DNA from: Roseateles koreensis
Lineage (GTDB): Bacteria; Pseudomonadota; Gammaproteobacteria; Burkholderiales; Burkholderiaceae_C
NCBI RefSeq assembly: GCF_028595305.1
Contig: NZ_JAQQXS010000005.1
Span: 1-64,000, forward strand
DNA: 64,000 nucleotides
Reading direction: 5' to 3'
How positions within the stretch are numbered: the first letter of the stretch is position 1; the number at the start of each line of letters is the position of its first letter. Under the pieces are notes generated by a model, which was not told the origin of the DNA, searched no databases, and was given only the letters and a program-made list of their open reading frames with translations. Positions 25,420-34,528 of this stretch are shown piece by piece. Position numbers and translations under genes: made by a program.

Positions 25420-26388
25420 TCAGTTCGCGTCGAAATAGGCTTCACGCACGGCATCGCCCAATTGTGCCGACTTGGTGAGAAAGGTGGTCAACCAATCGTG
25501 CACACCCAGGTCCAGCACTTCGTCCACCGTACCGTGGCGCAGGCGCAAGGCCATGCGCCCCGCGAGCTGCTTGACAATGCGGCCGGCGTCCAACGAGTCG
25601 GTGCGGGTTTCAATTTGCGGCAGTACCTCGCAGATTTCGTCGACGCAGGCGCGCAGTGAGCGGGGCACGTCGGCGCGCAGGATTAGCAACTCGGCCACCC
25701 GGCGCGCGTCCAGCCGGTCTCGGTACACGGCGTGATACGCCTCGAAGGCCGACAGCGAGCGCAGCAGCGCGCTCCAGGTGTAGAAGTCGGGGGCGCTTTC
25801 CACTTCAACCTTCACAGGCACCAGGCTGGGCTGGGCGGGTTCGATCAGCTGGGACTTCACGTCGAGCAGGCGGGCGGTGTTGTCGGCACGTTCAATGAAG
25901 GTGCCCAGCCGGATGAAGCAGTAGGCGTCATTGCGCTGCAAGGTGCCGTAGGTGGCGCCGCGTATGAGGTGCGAGCGCTCTTTCACCCAGTCGAAAAAAC
26001 CGGACATGTCAGGCACGCCGCGCTTGGCCATGGTGCGGCCTTCAATCCAGGTGGCGTTGATGGCCTCCCACATTTCGCTGGTGATCTGCCCGCGCACGGC
26101 GTGGGCGTTCTCGCGGGCCTGGCGCAGGCAGCTCAAAACCGACGCGGGGTTGTTCAAGTCCAGGGCCATGTAGTGGAAGAGCCCTTCAGCTTCCAGCGCC
26201 TGATGGCTTTGGGTATAGGACTCCAGGGTGCCGGTGACAGCCAAGGGTGCGGCCAACTCCGTCATGGCGCCGCGTGATTGGGGCAGCAGGGACAGCGAAT
26301 GGGTCACATCCAGCATGCGCACCAGGTTTTCGGCGCGTTCGACATAACGGCTCATCCAGTAGAGCTGTGCGGCGGTTCTACTCAGCAT
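25420..26388 (-). CDS. Alpha-E domain protein (DUF403, Anbu cluster)
   Basis: A 322-residue all-helical protein of the alpha-E superfamily. The typical opening MLSRTAAQLYWMSRYVERAE is followed by NLVRMLDVTHSLSLLPQS, the central NDAYCFIRLGTFIERADNTA and the C-terminal VHDWLTTFLTKSAQ. It has no known catalytic motif beyond conserved Arg/Glu residues in the helices. It always travels with the ATP-grasp and transglutaminase proteins and is thought to work with them in peptide ligation or tagging (a published prediction, not proof). It starts 72 bases after the ATP-grasp gene. Confidence 0.92.
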   Translation of the reverse strand: MLSRTAAQLYWMSRYVERAENLVRMLDVTHSLSLLPQSRGAMTELAAPLAVTGTLESYTQSHQALEAEGLFHYMALDLNNPASVLSCLRQARENAHAVRGQITSEMWEAINATWIEGRTMAKRGVPDMSGFFDWVKERSHLIRGATYGTLQRNDAYCFIRLGTFIERADNTARLLDVKSQLIEPAQPSLVPVKVEVESAPDFYTWSALLRSLSAFEAYHAVYRDRLDARRVAELLILRADVPRSLRACVDEICEVLPQIETRTDSLDAGRIVKQLAGRMALRLRHGTVDEVLDLGVHDWLTTFLTKSAQLGDAVREAYFDAN

Positions 26389-26460
26389 GACGGGCTTTCA
26401 GGGGAAGGGGGAGGCAAGTGCGCGGGGCGTAACTGGTGAGGGGGCGGTGGCGGGTACGCA

Positions 26461-27888
26461 TCAGGCCTCCAGAATCCAGGTGTCTTTGGTGCCGCCGCCT
26501 TGCGACGAATTCACCACCAGCGAGCCCTGCTTGAGCGCCACCCGGGTCAGGCCGCCCGCGACCATGGTGACCTCACGCCCGGTCAGCACGAAGGGCCGCA
26601 GGTCGATATGGCGCGGGGCGATGCCGCTTTCCACAAAGGTGGGGCAACTGGAGAGGCACAGCGTGGGTTGCGCGATGTAGTTTGAGGGGTTGGCGCTGAC
26701 GCGGGCGCGGAAATCCTCGATCTCGCTCTGTGTTGATGCCGGTCCCACCAACATGCCGTAGCCCCCGGCGCCGTGCACCTCCTTGACCACCAACTCGCCC
26801 ATATGGGCCAGTACGTGGTCCATATCGGCCTTTTTGCGGCACTGCCAGGTGGGGACGTTGTACAGAATCGGCTCCTCACCCAGGTAGAAGCGGATCATGT
26901 CCGGCACATAGGGGTAGATGGATTTGTCGTCCGCCACGCCGGTGCCGATGGCGTTGGCCAGAATCACATGACCCTGCTTGTACACCGACAACAAGCCCGG
27001 TACGCCCAGCATGGAGTCGGCGCGGAAAGCGAGTGGGTCGAGAAAGGCGTCGTCGATGCGGCGGTAGATCACATCCACCCGTTTGGGGCCCACGGTGGTG
27101 CGCATGTACAAGAATTCGTCCTTGACGAACAAGTCCTGGCCCTCCACCAACTCGACCCCCATCTGTTGCGCCAGGAAGGCGTGTTCGAAATAAGCGCTGT
27201 TGAAAGGGCCCGGGGTCAACACCACCACGGTGGGGTTTTCGGCCTCGCTGGCGTGCCGCAGGGTGTTGAGCAGCAAGGTCGGGTAGTGGGCCACCGGCGC
27301 CACCGGGTAGCGGGCGAACAGCTCGGGGAACAGCCGCATCATCATCTTGCGGTTTTCCAGCATGTAGCTGACGCCGGAGGGCACCCGCAGATTGTCTTCA
27401 AGCACGTAGTAGCCGCCGTCCGAGTGGCGGATCAGATCCACGCCCGTGATGTGGGTGTAGATGCCGTGCGGCAGATCCAGCCCCTGCATGGCGGGCTGGT
27501 ATTGCGCATTGGCAAACACCTGTTCAGCGGGAATCAGGCCGGCCTTGATGATTTCGTGGTCGTGATAGATGTCCCACAAGAATTTGTTCAGGGCGCTGAC
27601 CCGCTGCCGCAGGCCGGCTTCCAGCATCTGCCACTCGGAGGCGGGCACGATGCGGGGCACGGTGTCGAAGGGGATCAGGCGCTCAGCGCCTGCCTCATCG
27701 CCATAGACCGCAAACGTGATGCCCACGCGGTGGAACAGCAGGTCGGCTTCGGCCCGCTTTTTCGCCAGGGCGTCGGGGGTTTGGGCATGCAACCAGTTGG
27801 CAAACTGTTGGTAGTGCGGGCGGATGGCACCGCTGGACAGCAGCATTTCGTCGTAATGGCCCGCGGCGGGGAGAGTAAGCGCATGCAT
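26461..27888 (-). CDS. Circularly permuted ATP-grasp ligase (DUF404/DUF407, Anbu cluster)
   Basis: A 475-residue protein and the first gene of the Anbu operon. It matches the circularly permuted ATP-grasp type 2 family: LPHGIYTHITGVDLIRHSDG, YVLEDNLRVPSGVSYMLENR, VVKEVHGAGGYGMLVGP and the end block LVVNSSQGGGTKDTWILE. Such enzymes form amide bonds through acyl-phosphates, here perhaps attaching a peptide or amino acid to a target. The ATG at 27888 (MHALTLPAAGHYDEM) was preferred to longer frames into the promoter region. The mscS gene diverges from it. Confidence 0.92.
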   Translation of the reverse strand: MHALTLPAAGHYDEMLLSSGAIRPHYQQFANWLHAQTPDALAKKRAEADLLFHRVGITFAVYGDEAGAERLIPFDTVPRIVPASEWQMLEAGLRQRVSALNKFLWDIYHDHEIIKAGLIPAEQVFANAQYQPAMQGLDLPHGIYTHITGVDLIRHSDGGYYVLEDNLRVPSGVSYMLENRKMMMRLFPELFARYPVAPVAHYPTLLLNTLRHASEAENPTVVVLTPGPFNSAYFEHAFLAQQMGVELVEGQDLFVKDEFLYMRTTVGPKRVDVIYRRIDDAFLDPLAFRADSMLGVPGLLSVYKQGHVILANAIGTGVADDKSIYPYVPDMIRFYLGEEPILYNVPTWQCRKKADMDHVLAHMGELVVKEVHGAGGYGMLVGPASTQSEIEDFRARVSANPSNYIAQPTLCLSSCPTFVESGIAPRHIDLRPFVLTGREVTMVAGGLTRVALKQGSLVVNSSQGGGTKDTWILEA

Positions 27889-28161
27889 GAATGACAAGAC
27901 TCCGAAGGCGTGAACCCGATTGATGCATAGGCCATTGCAAGGCCTGTGCCCAGTGTGGTGGGCCAGTGTGCGCCGAAACCGGTCGATTTTGGTGCGCGAC
28001 CGTACAGACTTGAGCCTACTGGAAATGCTTGCGCCGATTTGGTGCTTGGCGCAACGCTTCTTGTCGCTTTGTCCCTGACTTTGGGGGCAACACTGGCGAT
28101 ATGCTTGGCGAAACCGAGCATCTCTTGTTTGAGACCCCTTCGCCATTGCCCATTTTTCGCC

Positions 28162-29835
28162 ATGCACGCATCGATTCGTCACCGTTGGAGTAGTTGTTTT
28201 GTCCGGGTCGTCCTGCTGTGGTTGGGCATGTGGTCCGGAGTTTTTGCACAGGTTTTAGTGCCCAGCGGTGGGGCCGCCTTGCCCGGCATGACTGCCAGCG
28301 CCGCGATGCCTTCTGCCGGGGACGAATCGCATTCGCTGGTGGTGTTTAACCGAGAGATCGCCATTTTTCGGGGCACCTTTTTGGGCACAACGCCCGGCGA
28401 ACGTGCGCGCCGCGCGCAGTGGGCCATTGACGAGCAGTTGACGCGACTGACCCAGGGCGTGGTGAGCATCAACAAGGTGCCTCAGGGCCGTGTGTTGATG
28501 ATCGACGGGGAGCTGGCTTTTTTGCTGGTTCCGGATGACGTCGATGTGGCTCGGCATGAAACGCTGGACAAAGCCGCCGCCAAGGCCAAATTTCAGCTCG
28601 AACAAATGATTGCGGAGACGCGTGAAAGCCGGGATGGCTCACGGCTCTGGCATGGCGTGATCGCGGCAACCATTGCATCAGCGGTGTTTTTTGCCTTATT
28701 TGCCCTGGTGCTGCGGGGCCGCAACCTTCTCAGCACCAAGCTGGTGTGGTTGGTGGGAAAAATTACCGGCAGCCTGCAAATCGCCGGTGTGCAGTTGTTG
28801 CAGCGCGACCGCTTGGCGGCGGCCACGCGCCTTGTCGTTCGCCTGCTCAGCTGGGCCGTGCTGACGCTGCTGACCTATCAATGGCTGAGTTATGTGCTGA
28901 GTAAATTCCCGTACACCCGGCCCTGGGGTGAGCAGCTCAGCGACTACTTGTTTCAGGTGGCGGAGCGCCTGGGCACCAGCGTGCTTCACGCCTTGCCGGA
29001 CCTGTTTGTGGCGGTGGTGATTTTCGCGATTGGCCGCGGCGTGAACAATATGCTGGCCACCTTGTTCGACCGTATCGAGAACGGGGATGTTGTTTGGGGC
29101 TGGCTGGACCGCGACACCGTGCGACCCACCCGGCGCATCGTCAGCATCGGCGTCTGGTTGTTTGCACTGGTGATGGCCTACCCCTACCTGCCGGGCTCCG
29201 GCAGCGAGGCATTCAAGGGCGTGTCGGTGCTGCTGGGCTTGATGATTTCACTGGGTTCGTCCAGCGTGGTGGGTCAGGGCGCCAGCGGCATGATCTTGAT
29301 GTTCTCCCGCACCATCCGGGTCGGCGAATATGTGCGCATTGCCGACCATGAGGGCACGGTGACAGAGCTCGGAATGTTCACCACCCGCATTCGCACCGGT
29401 CTGGGCGAGGAGTTGACGCTGCCCAATTCGGTGGTGCTGGGGACAGTCACCAAAAACTATTCGCGCACGGTCAAAGGGCCAGGCTTTATCGTCGACACCA
29501 CGGTGACCATTGGGTATGACACGGCATGGCGTCAGGTGGAGGCCATGCTTGTCGAAGCCGCACGCCGTACGCCAGGTGTGCTGAATCATCCCGCGCCGGT
29601 GGTGTTTCAGACGGCGCTGTCAGATTTTTATCCGGAGTACCGCTTGGTGTGTCAGGCCGTTCCTGCCCAGCCCCGTCCCCGGGCGGAGGTGCTCAGCACC
29701 CTGCACGCCAATATTCAGGATGTGTTCAACGAGTATGGCGTGCAGATCATGTCGCCGCACTACTTGGGCGACCCGGCGCAAGCCAAGTTTGTGCCCAAGA
29801 GCGCCTGGTTTCCTGCGCCCGCCAAGCCCGAGTGA
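28162..29835 (+). CDS. MscS-family mechanosensitive channel
   Basis: A 557-residue inner-membrane protein. A signal peptide (SCFVRVVLLWLGMWSGVFAQ) is followed by a periplasmic domain (about 35-160). About five membrane helices come next, then the pore helix and beta domain (VLLGLMISLGSSSVVGQGASGMILMF, then RVGEYVRIADHEGTVTELG). The cytoplasmic vestibule runs to the end. The glycine/alanine/serine-rich pore helix is characteristic. The extra periplasmic part makes it larger than E. coli MscS. It should release solutes under hypo-osmotic shock. The ATG at 28162 was chosen to expose the signal peptide. It is divergent from the Anbu operon. Confidence 0.92.
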   Translation: MHASIRHRWSSCFVRVVLLWLGMWSGVFAQVLVPSGGAALPGMTASAAMPSAGDESHSLVVFNREIAIFRGTFLGTTPGERARRAQWAIDEQLTRLTQGVVSINKVPQGRVLMIDGELAFLLVPDDVDVARHETLDKAAAKAKFQLEQMIAETRESRDGSRLWHGVIAATIASAVFFALFALVLRGRNLLSTKLVWLVGKITGSLQIAGVQLLQRDRLAAATRLVVRLLSWAVLTLLTYQWLSYVLSKFPYTRPWGEQLSDYLFQVAERLGTSVLHALPDLFVAVVIFAIGRGVNNMLATLFDRIENGDVVWGWLDRDTVRPTRRIVSIGVWLFALVMAYPYLPGSGSEAFKGVSVLLGLMISLGSSSVVGQGASGMILMFSRTIRVGEYVRIADHEGTVTELGMFTTRIRTGLGEELTLPNSVVLGTVTKNYSRTVKGPGFIVDTTVTIGYDTAWRQVEAMLVEAARRTPGVLNHPAPVVFQTALSDFYPEYRLVCQAVPAQPRPRAEVLSTLHANIQDVFNEYGVQIMSPHYLGDPAQAKFVPKSAWFPAPAKPE

Positions 29836-29878
29836 GCGAGGTCGGCGCGGGGTAGCTGGCGCAACGCTGTCGTGACGG

Positions 29879-31795
29879 TCAATCCAGCGGAAAATTCTTG
29901 AAGACGTGTACGCCCAGGGCGCGCGCGAATTCGGCCGCGTTGCCGCTGCCCAGCTTCCAATGGGCCACGATGCCAAGGCGTGAGTCTTGGGCGACGCGGA
30001 GTGTGTCCAGTATGACGCCCAGGCGCTGCGCTTCTTCGCGAACGACGCTTTCAATCTCCATCATTGTCAGCGTGGGCTTGAAGATTTTTCCGACTGCAGT
30101 CAGCGGCAAGCTGGCAAGAATCCGGATGGCCTTGGGCTGTGCGGCTCGCTCGCCAATGAACTCGGCGGCATACGCCATCAAGTCGGCCATGCTGACGGTG
30201 CTACCGGCATTCAACTGCACATAGGCTACCGGCACTTCGCCGGCATAGGCATCGGGGCGCCCCACGGCAGCGCTCATGGCCACGTCAGGGTGTTTGGCCA
30301 GCGCTTCTTCGATGGTTTTGGGGTCGATATTGTGGCCGCCCCGGATGATCAACTCCTTTTTGCGGCCGGTCAGCCAGAAGAAGCCGTCGGCGTCTTGGCG
30401 GCCCAGGTCGCCAGAATTGAGCCATCGGCGCGTGACGCCATCGGGCCCGGGCGCTTCAAAGAATGTGCCTCGGTTGTGCGCTTCATCCAGGTATCCGGGC
30501 ATGACGTTGGGACCGTTCATGCAAATTGCACCGACTTCGTCAGTGCCGGCCCATCGCAAGAAGTGGCCGGCTTCATTGCAGACGGCGACCTGCATGGCCT
30601 GCCAGGGCAGCGAGAATCCGATGGAGCCGATGCGGGCCTGGCCATCGCCTGGATTGACGGACGCCGCGCAGGTGGTTTCTGTCAGGCCATAGGCTTCCAG
30701 GATGCGCAGGCCCGTTTCAGCCTGAACCCGCAGGGCCAGTTCCACCGGCAGGGGTGCCGCGCCACAAACGGCATAGGTCAAAGACGACAAGTCATGGCCG
30801 GCAACGGGCACTTGCATCAGTCCGGCATAGATGGTGGGCACCCCGGAGAACGACGCCAATTTGTAGTGCTCGACAATTTTCCAGAAGTTCGCAACCAAGC
30901 CCGGGGCGCGATAGCCCGCGGGCGGGGCAAGCACCACATGTGCCCCGGCGGCAAAGGCGGCCAGCCCGGTGCCGATCTGCGCATTCACGTGAAACAGGGG
31001 CAGGGCCGTCAGGACATTGCGGCCGGGCGCCATGAACAAATCCTCCGCCACGGCCACGAGCTGCAGGGCGTTGGCCGTTTCATTGCGGTGCGTGTGGCGG
31101 GCAATCTTGGGCAGCCCTGTGGTGCCCCCCGTGCAAAGGTAGGAGGCCGTGTCCTGTGCTTTCGGGGGTTCAAAGTTGAGGCCGTCGCCGCGCTCTTGCT
31201 GCAGTGCTGCATGAAAGTCCAGGACCGGGCGGCCTTGCAAGGTGGCGGGCAGCGCCGCCATTGCATCGGGCCGGGCCACATCGCCTGGCAAGTGGCGCAT
31301 GGGGTCAACCACCAAAATGCCCTGCACCGAGTCGGCTGCTGCCAAGGCCTGCCCGACACGCGCCCAGGTCTCGGCGTCCGCTGCCGGGGCTGTCGTGACC
31401 AGCCAGCGCGCATGGGCCGCATTCAGCAGCTGACCCATTTGCGCGCTTTCGATCATCGGGTTGATGGCGAAGACAATGCCGGCCGTCTCGCCGCCCCAGA
31501 TGGTGAAATGGGTTTCGGGCAGGTTGGGGAGCACAAAGGCCACCACGTCTTTGCGTTGAATGCCCAGGCGGCGAAACAGGTTGGCGCTGCGGGTGATGTC
31601 GGCCAGCAACTCGGCATAAGTCCAACGCTGCGGGCGCTTGAAATCTTCGGCGTGGGCGAAGAAAGACAAGGCAGTGGCCGTAGGCCATTTTTTTGCACTC
31701 TCTGCAATGAGCGCGTAGGTGCTGGTGTGCGTTGAAAATGGGTCGGGCTGGGCGGCTTCCAGGCTACGAATGTCTGCGTTGTGACGAATGAGCAT
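29879..31795 (-). CDS. Acyl-CoA synthetase (AMP-forming)
   Basis: A 638-residue adenylate-forming enzyme. ATP-binding P-loop-like YLCTGGTTGLPKIARHTHRN (about 230), EAYGLTETTC (about 405), the hinge NSGDLGRQDADGFFWLTGRKKELIIRGGHNI (parts, about 500) and the catalytic Lys near the C-terminus (LTAVGKIFKP) are present. The carboxylate substrate is not evident; medium- or long-chain or aryl acids are all possible. It is divergent from the PuuA-like gene at 32068. The ATG at 31795 gives MLIRHNADIRSLE. Confidence 0.92.
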   Translation of the reverse strand: MLIRHNADIRSLEAAQPDPFSTHTSTYALIAESAKKWPTATALSFFAHAEDFKRPQRWTYAELLADITRSANLFRRLGIQRKDVVAFVLPNLPETHFTIWGGETAGIVFAINPMIESAQMGQLLNAAHARWLVTTAPAADAETWARVGQALAAADSVQGILVVDPMRHLPGDVARPDAMAALPATLQGRPVLDFHAALQQERGDGLNFEPPKAQDTASYLCTGGTTGLPKIARHTHRNETANALQLVAVAEDLFMAPGRNVLTALPLFHVNAQIGTGLAAFAAGAHVVLAPPAGYRAPGLVANFWKIVEHYKLASFSGVPTIYAGLMQVPVAGHDLSSLTYAVCGAAPLPVELALRVQAETGLRILEAYGLTETTCAASVNPGDGQARIGSIGFSLPWQAMQVAVCNEAGHFLRWAGTDEVGAICMNGPNVMPGYLDEAHNRGTFFEAPGPDGVTRRWLNSGDLGRQDADGFFWLTGRKKELIIRGGHNIDPKTIEEALAKHPDVAMSAAVGRPDAYAGEVPVAYVQLNAGSTVSMADLMAYAAEFIGERAAQPKAIRILASLPLTAVGKIFKPTLTMMEIESVVREEAQRLGVILDTLRVAQDSRLGIVAHWKLGSGNAAEFARALGVHVFKNFPLD

Positions 31796-32067
31796 GCGGT
31801 GTCTCCTGTTGTTGTGGGTTGAGGCCGGCCAAGTACCTCGTACCCTTTTCAAGGAATGAGTATGCGATTCTTGGTGATGACAAAAAAGGTTGAATGCGGA
31901 CGGAAAAGAGATGGATTCGGACAATCTGCGCGTCAGGCGCTCAGCGTTCGGGTGTACACCGTTGCACAGCTGCCATCGGGTCAGCAAAATCCCATCGCCG
32001 CTTTCGGCTGTCGACGTGCTGATGGTTTGACTGTCAATTCCTCTTCTTTTTTCAACCCTCACTTTTT
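31796..32067. promoter_or_regulatory. Divergent promoter region, acyl-CoA synthetase / glutamine-synthetase-like gene
   Basis: These 272 bases separate two divergent starts and must hold both promoters. No coding frame or strong dyad is convincing. The stretch 31845-31920 is A/G-rich and lower in GC. I see no obvious binding site that can be named. Confidence 0.4.
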
Positions 32068-33408
32068 ATGCCCACCAGCAGCGCCAGTCTTTTAAAACGA
32101 TTTCATGAAGAATGCGTTCGCGACGTTGAATGCCTGTTTCCCGACGTGTCGGCTTACCCGCGTGGCAAGCTGATGCCCGCTGCGAGTTTCGCGCGGGGGC
32201 AGGAATTGCGCATTGCCCAGGCCATTTCCATGCAGTGCGTCACGGGTGATTATTCTTATGACCCGATTTTTCCCGATGAAGACCCGGACGTTCGCCTGAT
32301 CCCGGATCTCGCCACGCTGAAGCCGGTGCCCTGGAGTTCGGTGCCCCGTTATCTTGCAATCCATGATTGCCTGGAGCTCAGCGGCGAGTTGTGCGCCTTT
32401 GCGCCGCGCTCGGTGCTCAAGCAGGTGTTGGCGCGTTACGAGGCGGTGGGCTTGAAGCCCGTGGTGGCGCCCGAAATCGAGTTCTACATCACTGCAGCCA
32501 ATGTCGACCCGACGCAGCCCTTGGTGCCGCCCACCGGGCGCGGTGGGCGCGCGGAGGTGGGGCAGTCGGCGTTCAGCCTGAACATGCTGAACGAGTTGGC
32601 GCCGTTTTGGGATGAGTTCCACGCTGCCATCGACACCTTGGGCATTGGCGGCGACACCTGGATCCATGAGGTGGGCGTCACCCAGTACGAAATCAACCTG
32701 ACCCACGGCGACCCGCTGACCATGGCAGACCAAGCCTTTTTGTTCAAGTATGCAGCCAAGGAAGTGGCCTTGAAGCATGGGCTGAATGCAGTGTTCATGG
32801 CCAAACCCATGGCTGGCCAGGCTGGCAGCTCGATGCACCTGCATCAGAGCGTGCTGGACGTGCAAGGGCACAACATCTTCAGCCTGCCCGATGGCAGTGC
32901 CAGCCCGGAATTTGGACATTTCATTGCGGGCCTGCAGCGCTACTCGCCCGATTTAATGCTGGTCTACGCGCCGTTTGTGAACTCCTATCGCCGCTACGTG
33001 ACCGGCAGCCAGGCCCCTGTCAACTTTCACTGGGGGCATGACAACCGCACCACCGCCTTGCGCGTGCCGATCAGCTCCGCTGCCAATCGCCGGGTGGAAA
33101 ACCGCGTGGCTGGCGCCGATGCGAATCCGTATCTCGCCATTGCCGCGAACCTGGCCGCCGGCCTGGCGGGTTTGCAAGACAAGCAAGCCCCCACCCAAGC
33201 CCTGGTGGGCAATGCCTACGATCAACCGAAAAGCCTGCCGCGCAGCTTTGTCTCCGCCCACGAGCAAATGGCCGCCAGCACCCATGCCCCAGAACTGTTG
33301 GGCGCTGCGTTCGTGCAGGCCTATTTGGCCGTCAAGGCCCTGGAGTACGACAGTTATCTCAACGAGATCAGTGCCTGGGAGCGTCGCTTTCTTGTGCCGC
33401 AGGCTTGA
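32068..33408 (+). CDS. Glutamine synthetase family protein, PuuA/GlnA-type gamma-glutamyl ligase
   Basis: A 446-residue ATP-dependent ligase joining glutamate's gamma-carboxyl to an amine. Catalytic blocks: VAPEIEFYIT (metal Glu), AKPMAGQAGSSMHLHQS (ATP and metal), NRTTALRVPIS and RRVENRVAGADANPYLAIA. The central loop Tyr used for adenylylation in GlnA is not visible. Together with the short length, this favours gamma-glutamylputrescine synthetase (PuuA) or a related polyamine or amine ligase over housekeeping GlnA. No other puu genes are adjacent, so the amine substrate stays open. Confidence 0.88.
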   Translation: MPTSSASLLKRFHEECVRDVECLFPDVSAYPRGKLMPAASFARGQELRIAQAISMQCVTGDYSYDPIFPDEDPDVRLIPDLATLKPVPWSSVPRYLAIHDCLELSGELCAFAPRSVLKQVLARYEAVGLKPVVAPEIEFYITAANVDPTQPLVPPTGRGGRAEVGQSAFSLNMLNELAPFWDEFHAAIDTLGIGGDTWIHEVGVTQYEINLTHGDPLTMADQAFLFKYAAKEVALKHGLNAVFMAKPMAGQAGSSMHLHQSVLDVQGHNIFSLPDGSASPEFGHFIAGLQRYSPDLMLVYAPFVNSYRRYVTGSQAPVNFHWGHDNRTTALRVPISSAANRRVENRVAGADANPYLAIAANLAAGLAGLQDKQAPTQALVGNAYDQPKSLPRSFVSAHEQMAASTHAPELLGAAFVQAYLAVKALEYDSYLNEISAWERRFLVPQA

Positions 33409-33521
33409 GTGGGGTGGCGGGTTGTCAGAACGAAACCTGCAGGCTCAAGGCGCTTTAACGTTTGCAAGAAGACGGCCGGTTGCTGCCTGCACGTCAAGCA
33501 AAAGCGAGCCCCTACTCATTC

Positions 33522-34088
33522 TCAACGAGTGCTCGACCGGCGCCGCGTTGCCGAGAGGGCGAAGACGGCTCCAAGTGCCAGCGCCAGCGTGCCAGGTTCA
33601 GGCACCGTGGTGTCCAGCAAGGTCCAGGTGCCAGGCTTCGAATAGTTGTAAGCCAGATTGAGCCCACCCTCTTCCAGCACCAGATCTTCGTCACGTTGTG
33701 TGAGGATCGAACCCTCCAGAGGAAAGATAGCCACCTCCCAGTTGGAGATATTGCCGCTTCCGTCGGTACTCACGCTGAGGAAGTCATCCATGTGGTTATA
33801 AGCAGACCCGTCCGTGTACTGCTGGCCGCCGCCCGAAATGCCGTAGCTCAGGAGGCCGGCGCTTACGTGGTCGGCCAGGTGCGGAATGTTGATTTTTGTA
33901 TTTGGAGCAAGGGCGTGGAGAAAATCCAAAGTCACCGAGACATGCCGTCCGATCATGGAACTGTCACCTCGGTTGAGCGCGTTTCCTGTGTAGGTGTAGA
34001 CCACATCGGCCTGAGCCATTGAGGCCACCAATGCAGCGCCTAAGGCGAGTAGCACGCGGAACCGTCCGGCCATTTTCGAGTTTGCCAT
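33522..34088 (-). CDS. PEP-CTERM sorting domain protein
   Basis: A 188-residue secreted protein. The signal peptide is MAGRFRVLLALGAALVASMAQA (cleaved near residue 27). The body is rich in Gly, Ser, Asp and Asn with no known enzymatic motif. The C-terminus is a classical PEP-CTERM anchor: VPEPGTLALALGAVFALSATRRR, that is a PEP motif, a hydrophobic helix and a basic tail. Such proteins are processed by exosortase/EpsH and exported with exopolysaccharide or biofilm matrix. No exosortase is in the window. A strong purine ribosome-binding site (aaggggggtgag) precedes the ATG. Confidence 0.92.
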   Translation of the reverse strand: MANSKMAGRFRVLLALGAALVASMAQADVVYTYTGNALNRGDSSMIGRHVSVTLDFLHALAPNTKINIPHLADHVSAGLLSYGISGGGQQYTDGSAYNHMDDFLSVSTDGSGNISNWEVAIFPLEGSILTQRDEDLVLEEGGLNLAYNYSKPGTWTLLDTTVPEPGTLALALGAVFALSATRRRSSTR

Positions 34089-34339
34089 CTCACCCCCCCT
34101 TGATTTCGACCGCCGGATAGTACGGCCTCGGCTTGCCCAGCCCCTCCCCCGGTATAGGGGGGGGCGTGATGGGGGTGCGGGTTCTCAGCGCGACTACTCA
34201 ACGTGCCACTGCGGGGCGGGCCGTATCAGCTGCGCGCTTCAACAATATGGGTGGCCGTACTTGCGATAAGGCCTGTGGTGGCAATAAAGCCAACTTATGC
34301 CCGACTTGTCACTTTGTGAACCATCCTGATTCACTAATC

Positions 34340-34414
34340 TGGTGCGACCGGCAAGAATCGAACTTGCGCCTAAGCCTTCGGAGGGCCCAATGATATCCAC
34401 TTCACCACGGTCGC
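34340..34414 (-). tRNA. tRNA-Arg (anticodon CCG)
   Basis: The minus strand folds into a full cloverleaf. The acceptor is GCGACCG with CGGTCGC. The D stem is GTGA with TCAT. The anticodon stem is GGGCC with GGCTT around loop CTCCGAA, so the anticodon is CCG. The variable loop is AGGC. The T stem is GCAAG with CTTGC around TTCGATT. A73 is followed by an encoded CCA at 34342-34340. It would read CGG arginine codons, common in this GC-rich genome. It sits alone in the 440 bases between the PEP-CTERM gene and 34529; nothing else there looks coding. Confidence 0.95.
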
Positions 34415-34528
34415 AGGGAGGGCAGCCGGCATTCTAACCGGTAGTTCGGGCACTGTCGCCGGGTGGTGGGGTGTTGGGGTCACAATGGGCCGTTGCATGG
34501 AGTTGGCGTGCGTTTGGAGGGCCTGCCG

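Noticed and set aside
29987-31735. 582-residue open frame on the plus strand across the acyl-CoA synthetase gene
   Set aside because: Antisense to a gene with all adenylate-forming motifs; the translation has no recognisable domain and extreme Gly/His/Arg content.
34133-34339. G-tract-rich stretch between the PEP-CTERM gene and tRNA-Arg considered as a gene or quadruplex element
   Set aside because: Open frames there have no homology. The runs of G/C are short and not arranged as four regular tracts, so I report no element.
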